In this document: positions 1 through 4,941 of the stretch, piece by piece
How positions within the stretch are numbered: position 1 is the first letter of the stretch
How the letters are laid out: each line of letters starts with the position of its first letter
NCBI GenBank assembly: GCA_003133815.1
Contig: PKZR01000294.1
Coordinates: 1 to 5,828, forward strand
Origin: Limisphaerales bacterium
Lineage (GTDB): Bacteria; Verrucomicrobiota; Verrucomicrobiia; Limisphaerales; UBA11358
Direction: 5' to 3'
DNA length: 5,828 nucleotides
Program-made: the position numbers and the translations under genes
The notes under the pieces: generated by a model
Database searches by the model: none
The model's input: the letters and a program-made list of their open reading frames with translations, nothing else
What the model was told of the DNA's origin: nothing

Positions 1-1850
1 TCCGGCCAGCCGATGCGCACGACGGGCGTCGTCACATTTTTCTCGCTGAACAATTCCAGCACCGCCGAGCCGTAGCCGCCTGCCAGCACATGGTCTTCCA
101 GCGTCACCACCAGATCCGCCGCGCGCCCGAAAAATTCCGTCGTGCCCGCGTCAATCGGCTTGGTGAAGCGCGGATTGATGACCGCGACATCGAAGCCTTC
201 CGTGGAAAGCTGCTGCGCCGCCTTGCGCGCGATGGTGTTCATCGGGCCGAGGCCGAACAGCGCGACTTTCTTTTTGCCGTTGCTGGAAAAATTCTGGACG
301 ACCTGCGCCTTGCCGATTTCGAGCAGTTGCGGCTGGTCCTTGACCGGCACGCCTTCCGCCGTTCCACGCGGATAGCGGATGAACACCGGATGATTCTGGT
401 GCGTGGCGGTGAACATCATGTCCGCGAGTTCGTCCTCGTTCGCGGGCGCCATGGCGATGACGTTCGGCAGGCACCGCAGATATGCAATGTCAAACAGGCC
501 GTGATGCGTCGGTCCGTCATTGGCGGAAAGCCCGGCGCGATCCATGCAAAAAATCACCGGCAAATCCTGCAAACAAACGTCATGATGGATGCAATCGTAG
601 GCGCGCTGGAGAAACGTGGAGTAAATCGCCACGACCGGATGAAAACCCATCGTCGCCATGCCGGCGGCGAAGATGACGCCGTGCTCCTCGGCGATGCCCA
701 CGTCAATGTAGCGGTCGGGCATCGCTTTTTCCAAATGCTTCATGCCGGTGCCGCTGGGCATGGCGGCGGTGATGCCGACAACCGTATTATTTTTCTGGCA
801 GAGCTTCACCATCGTCTGGCCCATCACGTCCTGATACATGGGTGGCGTGTTGGGCTTGGCGGCGGGCGTCTCGCCGGTCTGGGCATTGTAAGGCCCGAGG
901 CCGTGGAATTTTTCCGGGAATTTCAGCGCGGCTTCGAAGCCCTTGCCCTTCTGCGTCAAAATGTGGATGACAATCGGATGGTCGCAGGTCTTGGCAAATT
1001 CCAAAGTGCTGATGAGCAGCGGCAAATTATGCCCGTCAATCGGGCCGAGATAACGCATCCCCATTTCCTCGAAGAAAACCGGGCTGCCGTAGCCGCCGCG
1101 CCCGTCTTGATCAACCAGACTGCCCGTCTGTTGCAGGCCGACGCCGGTGAGCGCGCCCTTGAAACCGCCCTCGGCCTTGTGTGCGAGCTTGAGCGCTAGT
1201 TCACCCTTGGGCAGGCGCTTGACGAAGGCTTCAAAATCCTTCGCCAGCTTGTTGTAGCGCGGATTGGTGATCAGCTTGTTGAGGTAGGCGGAAATGGCGC
1301 CGACGTTTTTGGCGATGCTCCACTCGTTGTCGTTGAGGATGCCGATGAATTTTTTTGTCGTATGGGCGACGTTGTTCATCGCCTCGAAGGAAATGCCGTT
1401 CGTCAGCGCCGCGTCGCCGAAAATGCAGACGACGTTTTCGTCCGTGCCCTTTTTGTCGCGCGCCGCCGCCATGCCGAGCGCGGCGGAAAGCGCCGTGCCC
1501 GCGTGGCCCGCGCCGAAGCAATCATGCTCGCTCTCGGTGCGCAACGCGAAGCCGTTCAGGCCGTCCGTCTGGCGGATGGTGCGAAAGCGGTTTTTGCGCC
1601 CGGTCAGAATCTTGTGGACATAAACCTGATGGCTCACGTCCCAGACGAACTTGTCCTTGGGCGTGTTGAAAACGCTGTGCAGCGCGATGGTCAGCTCGAC
1701 GACGCCGAGGTTCGGGCCGAGATGGCCGCCGCCCTTGGCGAGGCCTTCGATCAGCTCGGTGCGGATTTCTGCGGCGAGTTCCTGCAATTGGGGCAGCGTG
1801 AGTTTTTTGACGTGCTCCGGCCCGTCAATCATGTCGAGGTATCGGCTCAT
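1..1850 (-). CDS. dxs: 1-deoxy-D-xylulose-5-phosphate synthase, C-terminus cut by window edge
   Basis: This cytoplasmic, thiamine-diphosphate-dependent enzyme condenses pyruvate with glyceraldehyde-3-phosphate to give DXP, the entry step of the MEP isoprenoid pathway. The frame is open from ATG at 1850 to the window edge (616 codons); E. coli Dxs is about 620 residues, so only a short tail is missing. Visible motifs are GGHLGPNLG (41-49), WDVSHQ (70-75), the ThDP/Mg motif GDAALTNG (145-152) with NDN at 173-175, IAEEHG with the catalytic Glu at 388, STFLQRAYD (411-419), DRAG (437-440), THHG (448-451) and RYPRG (492-496). The first motif is GDA, not the usual GDG. A Gly-rich stretch at about 234-257 looks longer than in E. 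coli Dxs. The start is the first ATG of the conserved N-terminus; the leader AAAAAATAAATTT has no good Shine-Dalgarno. It lies downstream of xseB, separated by the GxxExxY cassette. Confidence 0.97.
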   Translation of the reverse strand, partial: MSRYLDMIDGPEHVKKLTLPQLQELAAEIRTELIEGLAKGGGHLGPNLGVVELTIALHSVFNTPKDKFVWDVSHQVYVHKILTGRKNRFRTIRQTDGLNGFALRTESEHDCFGAGHAGTALSAALGMAAARDKKGTDENVVCIFGDAALTNGISFEAMNNVAHTTKKFIGILNDNEWSIAKNVGAISAYLNKLITNPRYNKLAKDFEAFVKRLPKGELALKLAHKAEGGFKGALTGVGLQQTGSLVDQDGRGGYGSPVFFEEMGMRYLGPIDGHNLPLLISTLEFAKTCDHPIVIHILTQKGKGFEAALKFPEKFHGLGPYNAQTGETPAAKPNTPPMYQDVMGQTMVKLCQKNNTVVGITAAMPSGTGMKHLEKAMPDRYIDVGIAEEHGVIFAAGMATMGFHPVVAIYSTFLQRAYDCIHHDVCLQDLPVIFCMDRAGLSANDGPTHHGLFDIAYLRCLPNVIAMAPANEDELADMMFTATHQNHPVFIRYPRGTAEGVPVKDQPQLLEIGKAQVVQNFSSNGKKKVALFGLGPMNTIARKAAQQLSTEGFDVAVINPRFTKPIDAGTTEFFGRAADLVVTLEDHVLAGGYGSAVLELFSEKNVTTPVVRIGWP

Positions 1851-1864
1851 AAATTTATTTTTTC

Positions 1865-1893
1865 ACCACGGATAAACACAGATATACACGGAT
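1865..1893 (+). repeat. Left arm of inverted repeat around the GxxExxY gene
   Basis: It begins ACCACGGATAAACAC and ends ACACGGAT. Its reverse complement recurs at 2298-2326, with 25 of 29 positions the same and the outer 15 bases identical. The arm lies between the stop codon of the GxxExxY gene and the start of dxs, 14 nt before the dxs ATG, so it forms part of the dxs leader. The unit has internal periodicity (ACGGATAAACAC, then ACACGGAT). Confidence 0.85.
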
Positions 1894-1898
1894 AAAAA

Positions 1899-2309
1899 TC
1901 ATAAGACAATGCGGTCAAACTCCAGCCGGGAGTTTTTGAAATTCAAAATCAATCCGACCCTCAGTTTTGTGATGCGGAGATAATTCAGCATCTGGCCGCG
2001 CTCATGGTCGGTAATGCGGTCAATGACCTTCGTGTCCACAATCACCGAACCAAATGCAATCAGGTCTGGAATGAACTCGCCGACCTGGACACCGCGAAAG
2101 ACAACGGAAAACCTCCGTTGCTGGTCAAACGCAATGTTGTTCTGCTTGAACAGAACCGTCAGCGAGTTCTCATAAATCTTCTCATTCAGCCCATGACCAA
2201 TCTCATTCAAAACTTCAAAGGCAAAACCGATTATCTTTTCCGTCTCCGTTTTCAAAAGGAACTTGGATCCGCCGCCACGACGCAAATCTGGTCTTTGATC
2301 CGTGTCCAT
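1899..2309 (-). CDS. GxxExxY family protein (PD-(D/E)XK-like fold)
   Basis: A 136-residue protein with the signature of the GxxExxY family (PDDEXK_3-like), whose function is not established. The signature G-L-N-E-K-I-Y is at residues 40-46, preceded by a helix (FAFEVLNEIG). A nuclease-like core follows: PD at 81-82, then VDTK at 91-94 (Asp-x-Lys where family members often have Glu-x-Lys), and QMLNYL at 106-111. The C-terminus (RVGLILNFKNS) is typical. The ATG at 2309 lies inside the right inverted-repeat arm, so the first roughly 18 residues (MDTDQRPDLRRGGG...) are repeat-derived or linker. A TTG at 2255 would give 118 residues, closer to the family's usual length, and may be the true start. 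The gene fills nearly all the space between the two repeat arms and separates xseB from dxs. Confidence 0.9.
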   Translation of the reverse strand: MDTDQRPDLRRGGGSKFLLKTETEKIIGFAFEVLNEIGHGLNEKIYENSLTVLFKQNNIAFDQQRRFSVVFRGVQVGEFIPDLIAFGSVIVDTKVIDRITDHERGQMLNYLRITKLRVGLILNFKNSRLEFDRIVL

Positions 2310-2326
2310 TCGTGTTTATCCGTGGT
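2298..2326 (-). repeat. Right arm of inverted repeat around the GxxExxY gene
   Basis: Read on the minus strand it begins ACCACGGATAAACAC and ends ACACGGAT, matching the left arm at 1865-1893 in opposite orientation. It starts 4 nt after the xseB stop codon and contains the upstream ATG (2307-2309) of the GxxExxY frame. I see no convincing target-site duplication outside the arms; both flanks are merely AT-rich. Confidence 0.85.
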
Positions 2327-2330
2327 AAAA

Positions 2331-2600
2331 TTATTCTTCGGACAAATTCAGCGGCTTCAATTTCATTTCACCCGACGCAGTCTTTTCCAACTGCTGGATC
2401 TTCAATTCCGCCTCCGCCAGCTTTTCCTGGCAAATCTTCACAAGCTTCGCGCCCTCCTCATATTTGGCCAGGAGCGTTTCCAGCGGCAAATCGTCGGACT
2501 CCATCGCCTCGACGACGCCTTCGAGCTTTTTCAACGCCTCCTCAAACGGCGGGGTTTTGGCGGGATTATGCTGGCCCGCGCTTTTCGATTGGTTTGCCAC
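2331..2600 (-). CDS. xseB: Exodeoxyribonuclease VII small subunit
   Basis: Small subunit of exonuclease VII, which with XseA degrades single-stranded DNA to oligonucleotides in the cytoplasm. The 89-residue length fits the family (about 70-90). The conserved helical-pair core runs from about residue 19 to 72: FEEALKKLEGVVEAM (19-33), then LPLETLLAKYEEG (38-50) and the second helix KLVKICQEKLAEAELKIQQLE. The N-terminal 18 residues and the tail after 73 are poorly conserved linkers. The start is GTG at 2600; no in-frame ATG or clear Shine-Dalgarno competes. No xseA is visible: the upstream neighbour is a RelE-type toxin. The stop TAA lies 4 nt from the repeat arm of the GxxExxY cassette, and dxs follows beyond it, so xseB and dxs were probably adjacent before insertion. 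Confidence 0.95.
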   Translation of the reverse strand: MANQSKSAGQHNPAKTPPFEEALKKLEGVVEAMESDDLPLETLLAKYEEGAKLVKICQEKLAEAELKIQQLEKTASGEMKLKPLNLSEE

Positions 2601-2662
2601 GCGATAAAGCTAAAAGAAATCCCCGCGCGCGTCCAGCTTGAAGTCGGGCCAAGAAATCATTG

Positions 2663-2682
2663 ACCACGGATTCACACGGATT
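2663..2682 (+). repeat. Solo variant of the ACCACGGAT repeat
   Basis: The segment begins ACCACGGATT and ends CACACGGATT. It resembles the arms around the GxxExxY gene (ACCACGGATAAACAC...ACACGGAT) with a shorter middle. It sits upstream of xseB, directly beside the third copy of the EPAPLF repeat core. It is probably a degenerate member of the same dispersed intergenic repeat family. Confidence 0.6.
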
Positions 2683-2685
2683 GTG

Positions 2686-2721
2686 GAACCCGCGCCGCTG
2701 TTCCTGCGCAAGAAGGTTTAA
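2686..2721 (+). repeat. Repeat core, copy C (EPAPLFLRKKV-stop)
   Basis: Third copy of a 36-bp core found also at 3251-3286 and 3972-4007. Read on the plus strand from GAA at 2686 it encodes EPAPLFLRKKV and ends in TAA. It lacks the upstream 60 bp shared by the other two copies. It contains a short dyad, GGAAC...GTTCC, around CCGCGCCGCT (with the G at 2685). It lies between the RelE-type toxin gene and xseB. Confidence 0.8.
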
Positions 2722-2731
2722 TTCAACGGCA

Positions 2732-2986
2732 TCAGCGATAAACATCGCGGCGGTGGCGCACGCGGTTTACGCGCACAATGCGGATTTCATCGGCGATCTC
2801 ATAAACCACCCGGTAATCACCCACGCGAATGCGCCAGTCGTGCCTGCTGCCGGCAAGTTTGCGGCAGCCGGGGGGACGCGGGTCGCTGGCAAGCCCGCGA
2901 ATGGCGATGATGACCCGGTCGTGAACCTCGGACGAAAGCCGTTTGAGGTCTTTCTCGGCGGCGCGTTCAAGGAAGACGCGATACAT
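2732..2986 (-). CDS. RelE/ParE family type II toxin
   Basis: An 84-residue protein of the RelE/ParE superfamily. RelE-like members cleave mRNA at the ribosome and ParE-like members poison gyrase; which applies here cannot be decided by eye. The whole protein follows the family pattern: MYRVFLERAAEKDLKRL (1-17), helical VHDRVIIAIRGLASDPRP (21-38), GCRKLAG (40-46), and the core WRIRVGDYRVVYEI (51-64) with basic residues, ending VRHRRDVYR (77-84). The ATG at 2986 starts 2 nt after the antitoxin stop (TGA-CC-ATG), implying translational coupling. The frame is open upstream to 3067, but that extension overlaps the antitoxin and is not family-like. The likely partner is the Phd/YefM-like protein just upstream. 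Confidence 0.93.
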   Translation of the reverse strand: MYRVFLERAAEKDLKRLSSEVHDRVIIAIRGLASDPRPPGCRKLAGSRHDWRIRVGDYRVVYEIADEIRIVRVNRVRHRRDVYR

Positions 2987-2988
2987 GG

Positions 2989-3189
2989 TCAGTTGCGGCG
3001 GCGGCCGGCCAGATAATCTTCGAGCGGCCGGTAGTGGAGCGGCTTCTGGCGGGCGCGCTTCAACCATTCCACGTCTTGGGCATCCTCGGCGCGCTCCAGC
3101 AATTCCTGATATTCCTTGATGGGCAGGATAACGGAGACGGCCTTGCCCTTGTGCGTGACGATTTCAGGTTCAAGAAGTGTTGTCTTCAT
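2989..3189 (-). CDS. Phd/YefM-like antitoxin
   Basis: A 66-residue protein in the antitoxin position directly upstream of a RelE/ParE toxin. The N-terminus resembles the Phd/YefM DNA-binding fold: PEIVTHKGKAVSVILPIKEYQELLER (8-33), with the typical 'V.LP..EY..L.E' pattern. The C-terminal part (AEDAQDVEWLKRARQKPLHYRPLEDYLA, 34-61) is the expected toxin-wrapping segment. Antitoxins of this kind bind their toxin and repress their own promoter with it. The ATG at 3189 lies at the end of the repeat at 3187-3286, so the upstream region is nearly the same as that of the DUF433 gene. A candidate promoter in the repeat ends only 6 nt before this ATG. Confidence 0.85.
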   Translation of the reverse strand: MKTTLLEPEIVTHKGKAVSVILPIKEYQELLERAEDAQDVEWLKRARQKPLHYRPLEDYLAGRRRN

Positions 3190-3286
3190 GGTTTTACTTT
3201 AGCAGCAGGTTCAGATGTCTGCAAAATTAAAATCCGGCCACTACATCGGCGAACCCGCGCCGCTGTTCCCGCGCAAGGACGTTTGA
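3187..3286 (-). repeat. Upstream repeat, copy A (before the Phd/RelE module)
   Basis: A segment of about 100 bp that matches 3907-4007 with about eight differences, one a single-base indel (about 92% identity by hand count). Similarity ends at the start codon of the downstream gene (ATGAA in both), so the repeat is the whole upstream region of the module. On the plus strand it holds a 23-codon open frame from ATG at 3215 to TGA at 3284-3286, beginning MSAKLKSGHYIG and ending EPAPLFPRKDV. AGCAGG lies 5 nt before this ATG and could be a Shine-Dalgarno. The end of the repeat (3251-3286) is the core shared with copy C. Confidence 0.92.
3196..3224 (-). promoter_or_regulatory. Candidate promoter and operator of the Phd/RelE module
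   Basis: On the minus strand, TTGCAG (3219-3224) and TAAAGT (3196-3201) are 17 nt apart, 3/6 and 4/6 matches to sigma-70 boxes. Only 6 nt separate the -10-like box from the ATG, so the transcript would be nearly leaderless. An imperfect inverted repeat, GCAGG/TCTGC (3205-3222), lies between the boxes, where a repressor could bind. The layout is the same in copy B. The box matches are weak and this is inference. Confidence 0.35.
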
Positions 3287-3310
3287 ACTTAGAAAGGATT
3301 TTTGCCTGAC

Positions 3311-3679
3311 TCAATCCCCCAAAGGCAAAATCCGCAGCCGTGATTTATGGCCTTTAACTGTGATCAACGCTCCACGCCGGAGTTCCTCCCCATGCTGCCG
3401 GAGCAGTAGCAGGACATCTTCGCCGATGCTGGCCGGGCGCACATCGTCGAGCCGGAGCTGGATGACGCTGGGCAGTGCGGCGCGGGCTTGAAAAAGCAGC
3501 TTGGTGAAATCAAGGTCTTGCGTCAGCACCACGGCGTCGTTTTCATGCGCCCAAAGCATGACGTCCGAGTCCGGGGCATTGGCCGGGCCAAGTTCGCGCC
3601 AATGCCGGGCGGTGTGGCCATGTTGCTGCAGATACGCGACCCATGAAAGCGGCAGGCAGTTGTCAATGACAATGGTCAC
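3311..3679 (-). CDS. DUF5615 PIN-like protein, putative toxin
   Basis: A 122-residue protein of the DUF5615 family (COG4634-like, PIN-domain-like), thought to be the nuclease partner of DUF433 proteins; the activity of this member is untested. The N-terminus MTIVIDNCLPLSWVAYLQQHGH (1-22, Val-coded GTG read as Met) carries the first acidic residue, D6. Others are D37/D39 (APDSDVMLWA) and D55/D57 (VVLTQDLDFTKLL), the usual PIN-like acidic positions. I chose GTG at 3679 because it overlaps the DUF433 stop as GTGA (4 nt) and starts exactly where the family does. An ATG at 3718 would add 13 atypical residues and overlap DUF433 by 43 nt. The gene ends about 120 nt before the next module. Confidence 0.9.
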   Translation of the reverse strand: MTIVIDNCLPLSWVAYLQQHGHTARHWRELGPANAPDSDVMLWAHENDAVVLTQDLDFTKLLFQARAALPSVIQLRLDDVRPASIGEDVLLLLRQHGEELRRGALITVKGHKSRLRILPLGD

Positions 3680-3909
3680 GCCGGCTGAAGCTCGATTTCT
3701 CGTTCGCGCGTGAGCCATGTGGCGTAGGACAAACAGGCTTTGATGTCGTCCGGCTCAAGATCGGGGTAGTCGGCCAGTATTTCCTTTTCCGACGCCCCGG
3801 AAGCCAGCAGGCCAAGGACGGTGGTGACCGGAATCCTCATGCCGCGAATGCAGGGCAATCCCGTCATCACCGCCGGATTTACCGTGATGCGCTTCAAGAT
3901 TTCTTTCAT
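3676..3909 (-). CDS. DUF433 family protein, putative antitoxin
   Basis: A 77-residue DUF433 protein, a family commonly found upstream of DUF5615 genes and considered the antitoxin of the pair. The hallmark GLPCIRGMRIPV is at residues 17-28, followed by VLGLLASGASEKEILADYPDLEPDDIKACLSYA (31-63), a predicted winged-helix or helix-turn-helix region. Length is normal for the family. The stop overlaps the GTG of the DUF5615 gene by 4 nt, indicating translational coupling. The ATG at 3909 lies at the edge of repeat copy B, so this unrelated antitoxin shares its upstream sequence with the Phd-like gene at 3189. Confidence 0.92.
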   Translation of the reverse strand: MKEILKRITVNPAVMTGLPCIRGMRIPVTTVLGLLASGASEKEILADYPDLEPDDIKACLSYATWLTREREIELQPA

Positions 3910-4007
3910 GGTTTTAGTTTAGCAGCAGGTTTAGATGCCTGCAAAATTAAAATCCGGCCACAAGATCGGCGGAACCCGCGCCGCTATTCCCGCGCAAGGA
4001 TGTTTAG
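3907..4007 (-). repeat. Upstream repeat, copy B (before the DUF433/DUF5615 module)
   Basis: Near-identical to 3187-3286, offset 720 bp until a one-base insertion (G near 3971). On the plus strand the peptide-like frame starts with ATG at 3935 (MPAKLKSGHKIG), but the extra G puts the conserved ending out of frame. Starting at GAA 3972 the ending still reads EPAPLFPRKDV, then TAG. Relative to copy A the changes in the core are silent at codon level (CTG to CTA, GAC to GAT), and the stop TGA is replaced by TAG. Confidence 0.92.
3916..3944 (-). promoter_or_regulatory. Candidate promoter and operator of the DUF433/DUF5615 module
   Basis: Minus strand: TTGCAG (3939-3944), a 17-nt spacer, then TAAACT (3916-3921), 6 nt before the ATG at 3909. 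The spacer region carries a perfect 5-bp inverted repeat, GCAGG-8 nt-CCTGC (3925-3942), which is one mismatch weaker in copy A. The position between the boxes suits autoregulation. This is inferred from weak box matches and conservation between the two copies. Confidence 0.35.
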
Positions 4008-4049
4008 CGAGCGGCAGAGGCGCGGAAGAATTGTTCAATGCTTGTAACT

Positions 4050-4436
4050 TTATGGCGTAGAAAAATCCCGATAATCACCGATTAAGATTCCATCGCACAA
4101 CATTCCTTCACCCCAAAAAGAAGGCTTGTCAGCAATCTTTCCGTTCTCTTGAAACAGCCACCAAGTTAAAGAAAAAATGTCATCATGTTTGTGAATGATT
4201 TTAAGTTTTGACAAAGTGCAATCGTGCATACCGTCTATTTCGTCATGCCAAGTTGAAAAAAATTCTCCAATAAATTTGCCGTCATCTGAGTTTCTTGGGG
4301 AATTGGCATCTGGCAGGATTCGGTCAGCGCTCTCTGTATAATTTTTATTACAAGTTTCGTGGTTATTTGAAAATTCGCCAATTAAGTTTTTGCTATCGGT
4401 GAGCTTAAAGTAAAACCGGCCAATAATATTGTTCAT
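4050..4436 (-). CDS. Hypothetical protein, AT-rich island
   Basis: A 128-residue protein I do not recognise. It has recurring Gly-aromatic segments suggestive of beta strands: GRFYFKLTDSKNLIGEFSNN (6-25), GKFIGEFFSTWHDE, IFSLTWWLFQENG, and near the end FWGEGMLCDGILIGDYRDF. The alternation of aromatic and hydrophobic residues with GEF/GEG/GDY turns could fit a small beta-barrel; this is only an impression. There is no signal peptide or membrane segment. A GTG at 4472, overlapping the TAG of the upstream gene by one base, would add 12 residues (MLKLKQFYHIKI); I prefer the ATG at 4436 because the extension is unlike the rest, though neither has a good Shine-Dalgarno. GC is about 38%, as in the upstream gene, so the genes were probably acquired together. 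Confidence 0.7.
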   Translation of the reverse strand: MNNIIGRFYFKLTDSKNLIGEFSNNHETCNKNYTESADRILPDANSPRNSDDGKFIGEFFSTWHDEIDGMHDCTLSKLKIIHKHDDIFSLTWWLFQENGKIADKPSFWGEGMLCDGILIGDYRDFSTP

Positions 4437-4471
4437 TATTTTTATATGATAAAATTGTTTGAGTTTAAGCA

Positions 4472-4924
4472 CTAAAAGCCGGAAGAAGAATCTGATTGCT
4501 GTTTCAATTTAGCCTTTTCTTTCTGATCTTCATCCTCAATAGACTTGCGGTAATTATTCATGAGCGGATCGAGTATTTGTTTGGAAGCAAATATTGCACT
4601 TGGATCACCGTAAATTATGGGATCGTAAGACTTGTGAGACCCATTTTGAAATTCTCCCGCCCAACCCAATGTGGTAAGAGAGTAATCGTCTAGTTTTTTA
4701 TCTGATTTCATGCTCTTTTCAAGTTCCACGATGGAAGTTTTTACCGATTCAAAATATTCTTCCATTTCTGGGATTTTGCCATCTTGGACTATGGCTTCCT
4801 TTCTGGACGCATCCCATATCGCCAATTGCTCTTTGGAAAGTTTGGATAAATCAGTGAAAGAAAAGGTGAATGTTCCGGTAGGAATCGAAAGTTTTGCCCT
4901 CCTGTCCGAGTTTATATCCGACAA
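4472..4924 (-). CDS. Hypothetical protein, probable 3' part of a frame-split gene
   Basis: 150 residues from a TTG at 4924; unrecognised. It is rich in charged, helical sequence (LSKLSKEQLAIWDASRKEAI, KTSIVELEKSMKSDKKLDD), has a central LGWAGEFQNGSHKSYDP, and ends in a coil-prone tail, DEDQKEKAKLKQQSDSSSGF. The same frame is open upstream to the TGA at 5027-5029 and reads protein-like across 4925-4984 (SYKIESETYPGIFLEFERAY), overlapping the end of the gene at 4942-5343. A single -1 shift at the A7 run (4985-4991) would join the two into about 290 residues. The alternative is an independent gene: GAGAGG lies about 6 nt before the TTG and could serve as its Shine-Dalgarno. I favour one split gene. 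Confidence 0.6.
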   Translation of the reverse strand: MSDINSDRRAKLSIPTGTFTFSFTDLSKLSKEQLAIWDASRKEAIVQDGKIPEMEEYFESVKTSIVELEKSMKSDKKLDDYSLTTLGWAGEFQNGSHKSYDPIIYGDPSAIFASKQILDPLMNNYRKSIEDEDQKEKAKLKQQSDSSSGF

Positions 4925-4941
4925 ATACGCCCTCTCAAATT

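Noticed and set aside
90..1199. Long plus-strand open frame of 369 codons.
   Set aside because: It is antisense to dxs, whose motifs are unmistakable; high GC creates long shadow frames.
1362..1895. Plus-strand open frame of 177 codons.
   Set aside because: Antisense to the N-terminal half of dxs, with no recognisable protein features.
2004..2663. Plus-strand open frame of 219 codons across the GxxExxY and xseB region.
   Set aside because: It is antisense to two recognised genes and crosses the inverted-repeat arm.
2987..3067. Longer RelE-type toxin starting near 3067.
   Set aside because: The added residues overlap the antitoxin and are Pro/Arg-rich and not family-like; ATG at 2986 follows the antitoxin stop by 2 nt.
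3187..4007. Integron-type cassette array with attC sites between the toxin-antitoxin modules.
   Set aside because: The repeats contain no GTTRRRY/RYYYAAC core pair (only GTTTRRN-like ends) and no long imperfect dyad with extrahelical bases; no integrase gene is visible.
4008..4049. Terminator after the 128-residue gene.
   Set aside because: No stem followed by a T run is visible on the minus strand in this gap.
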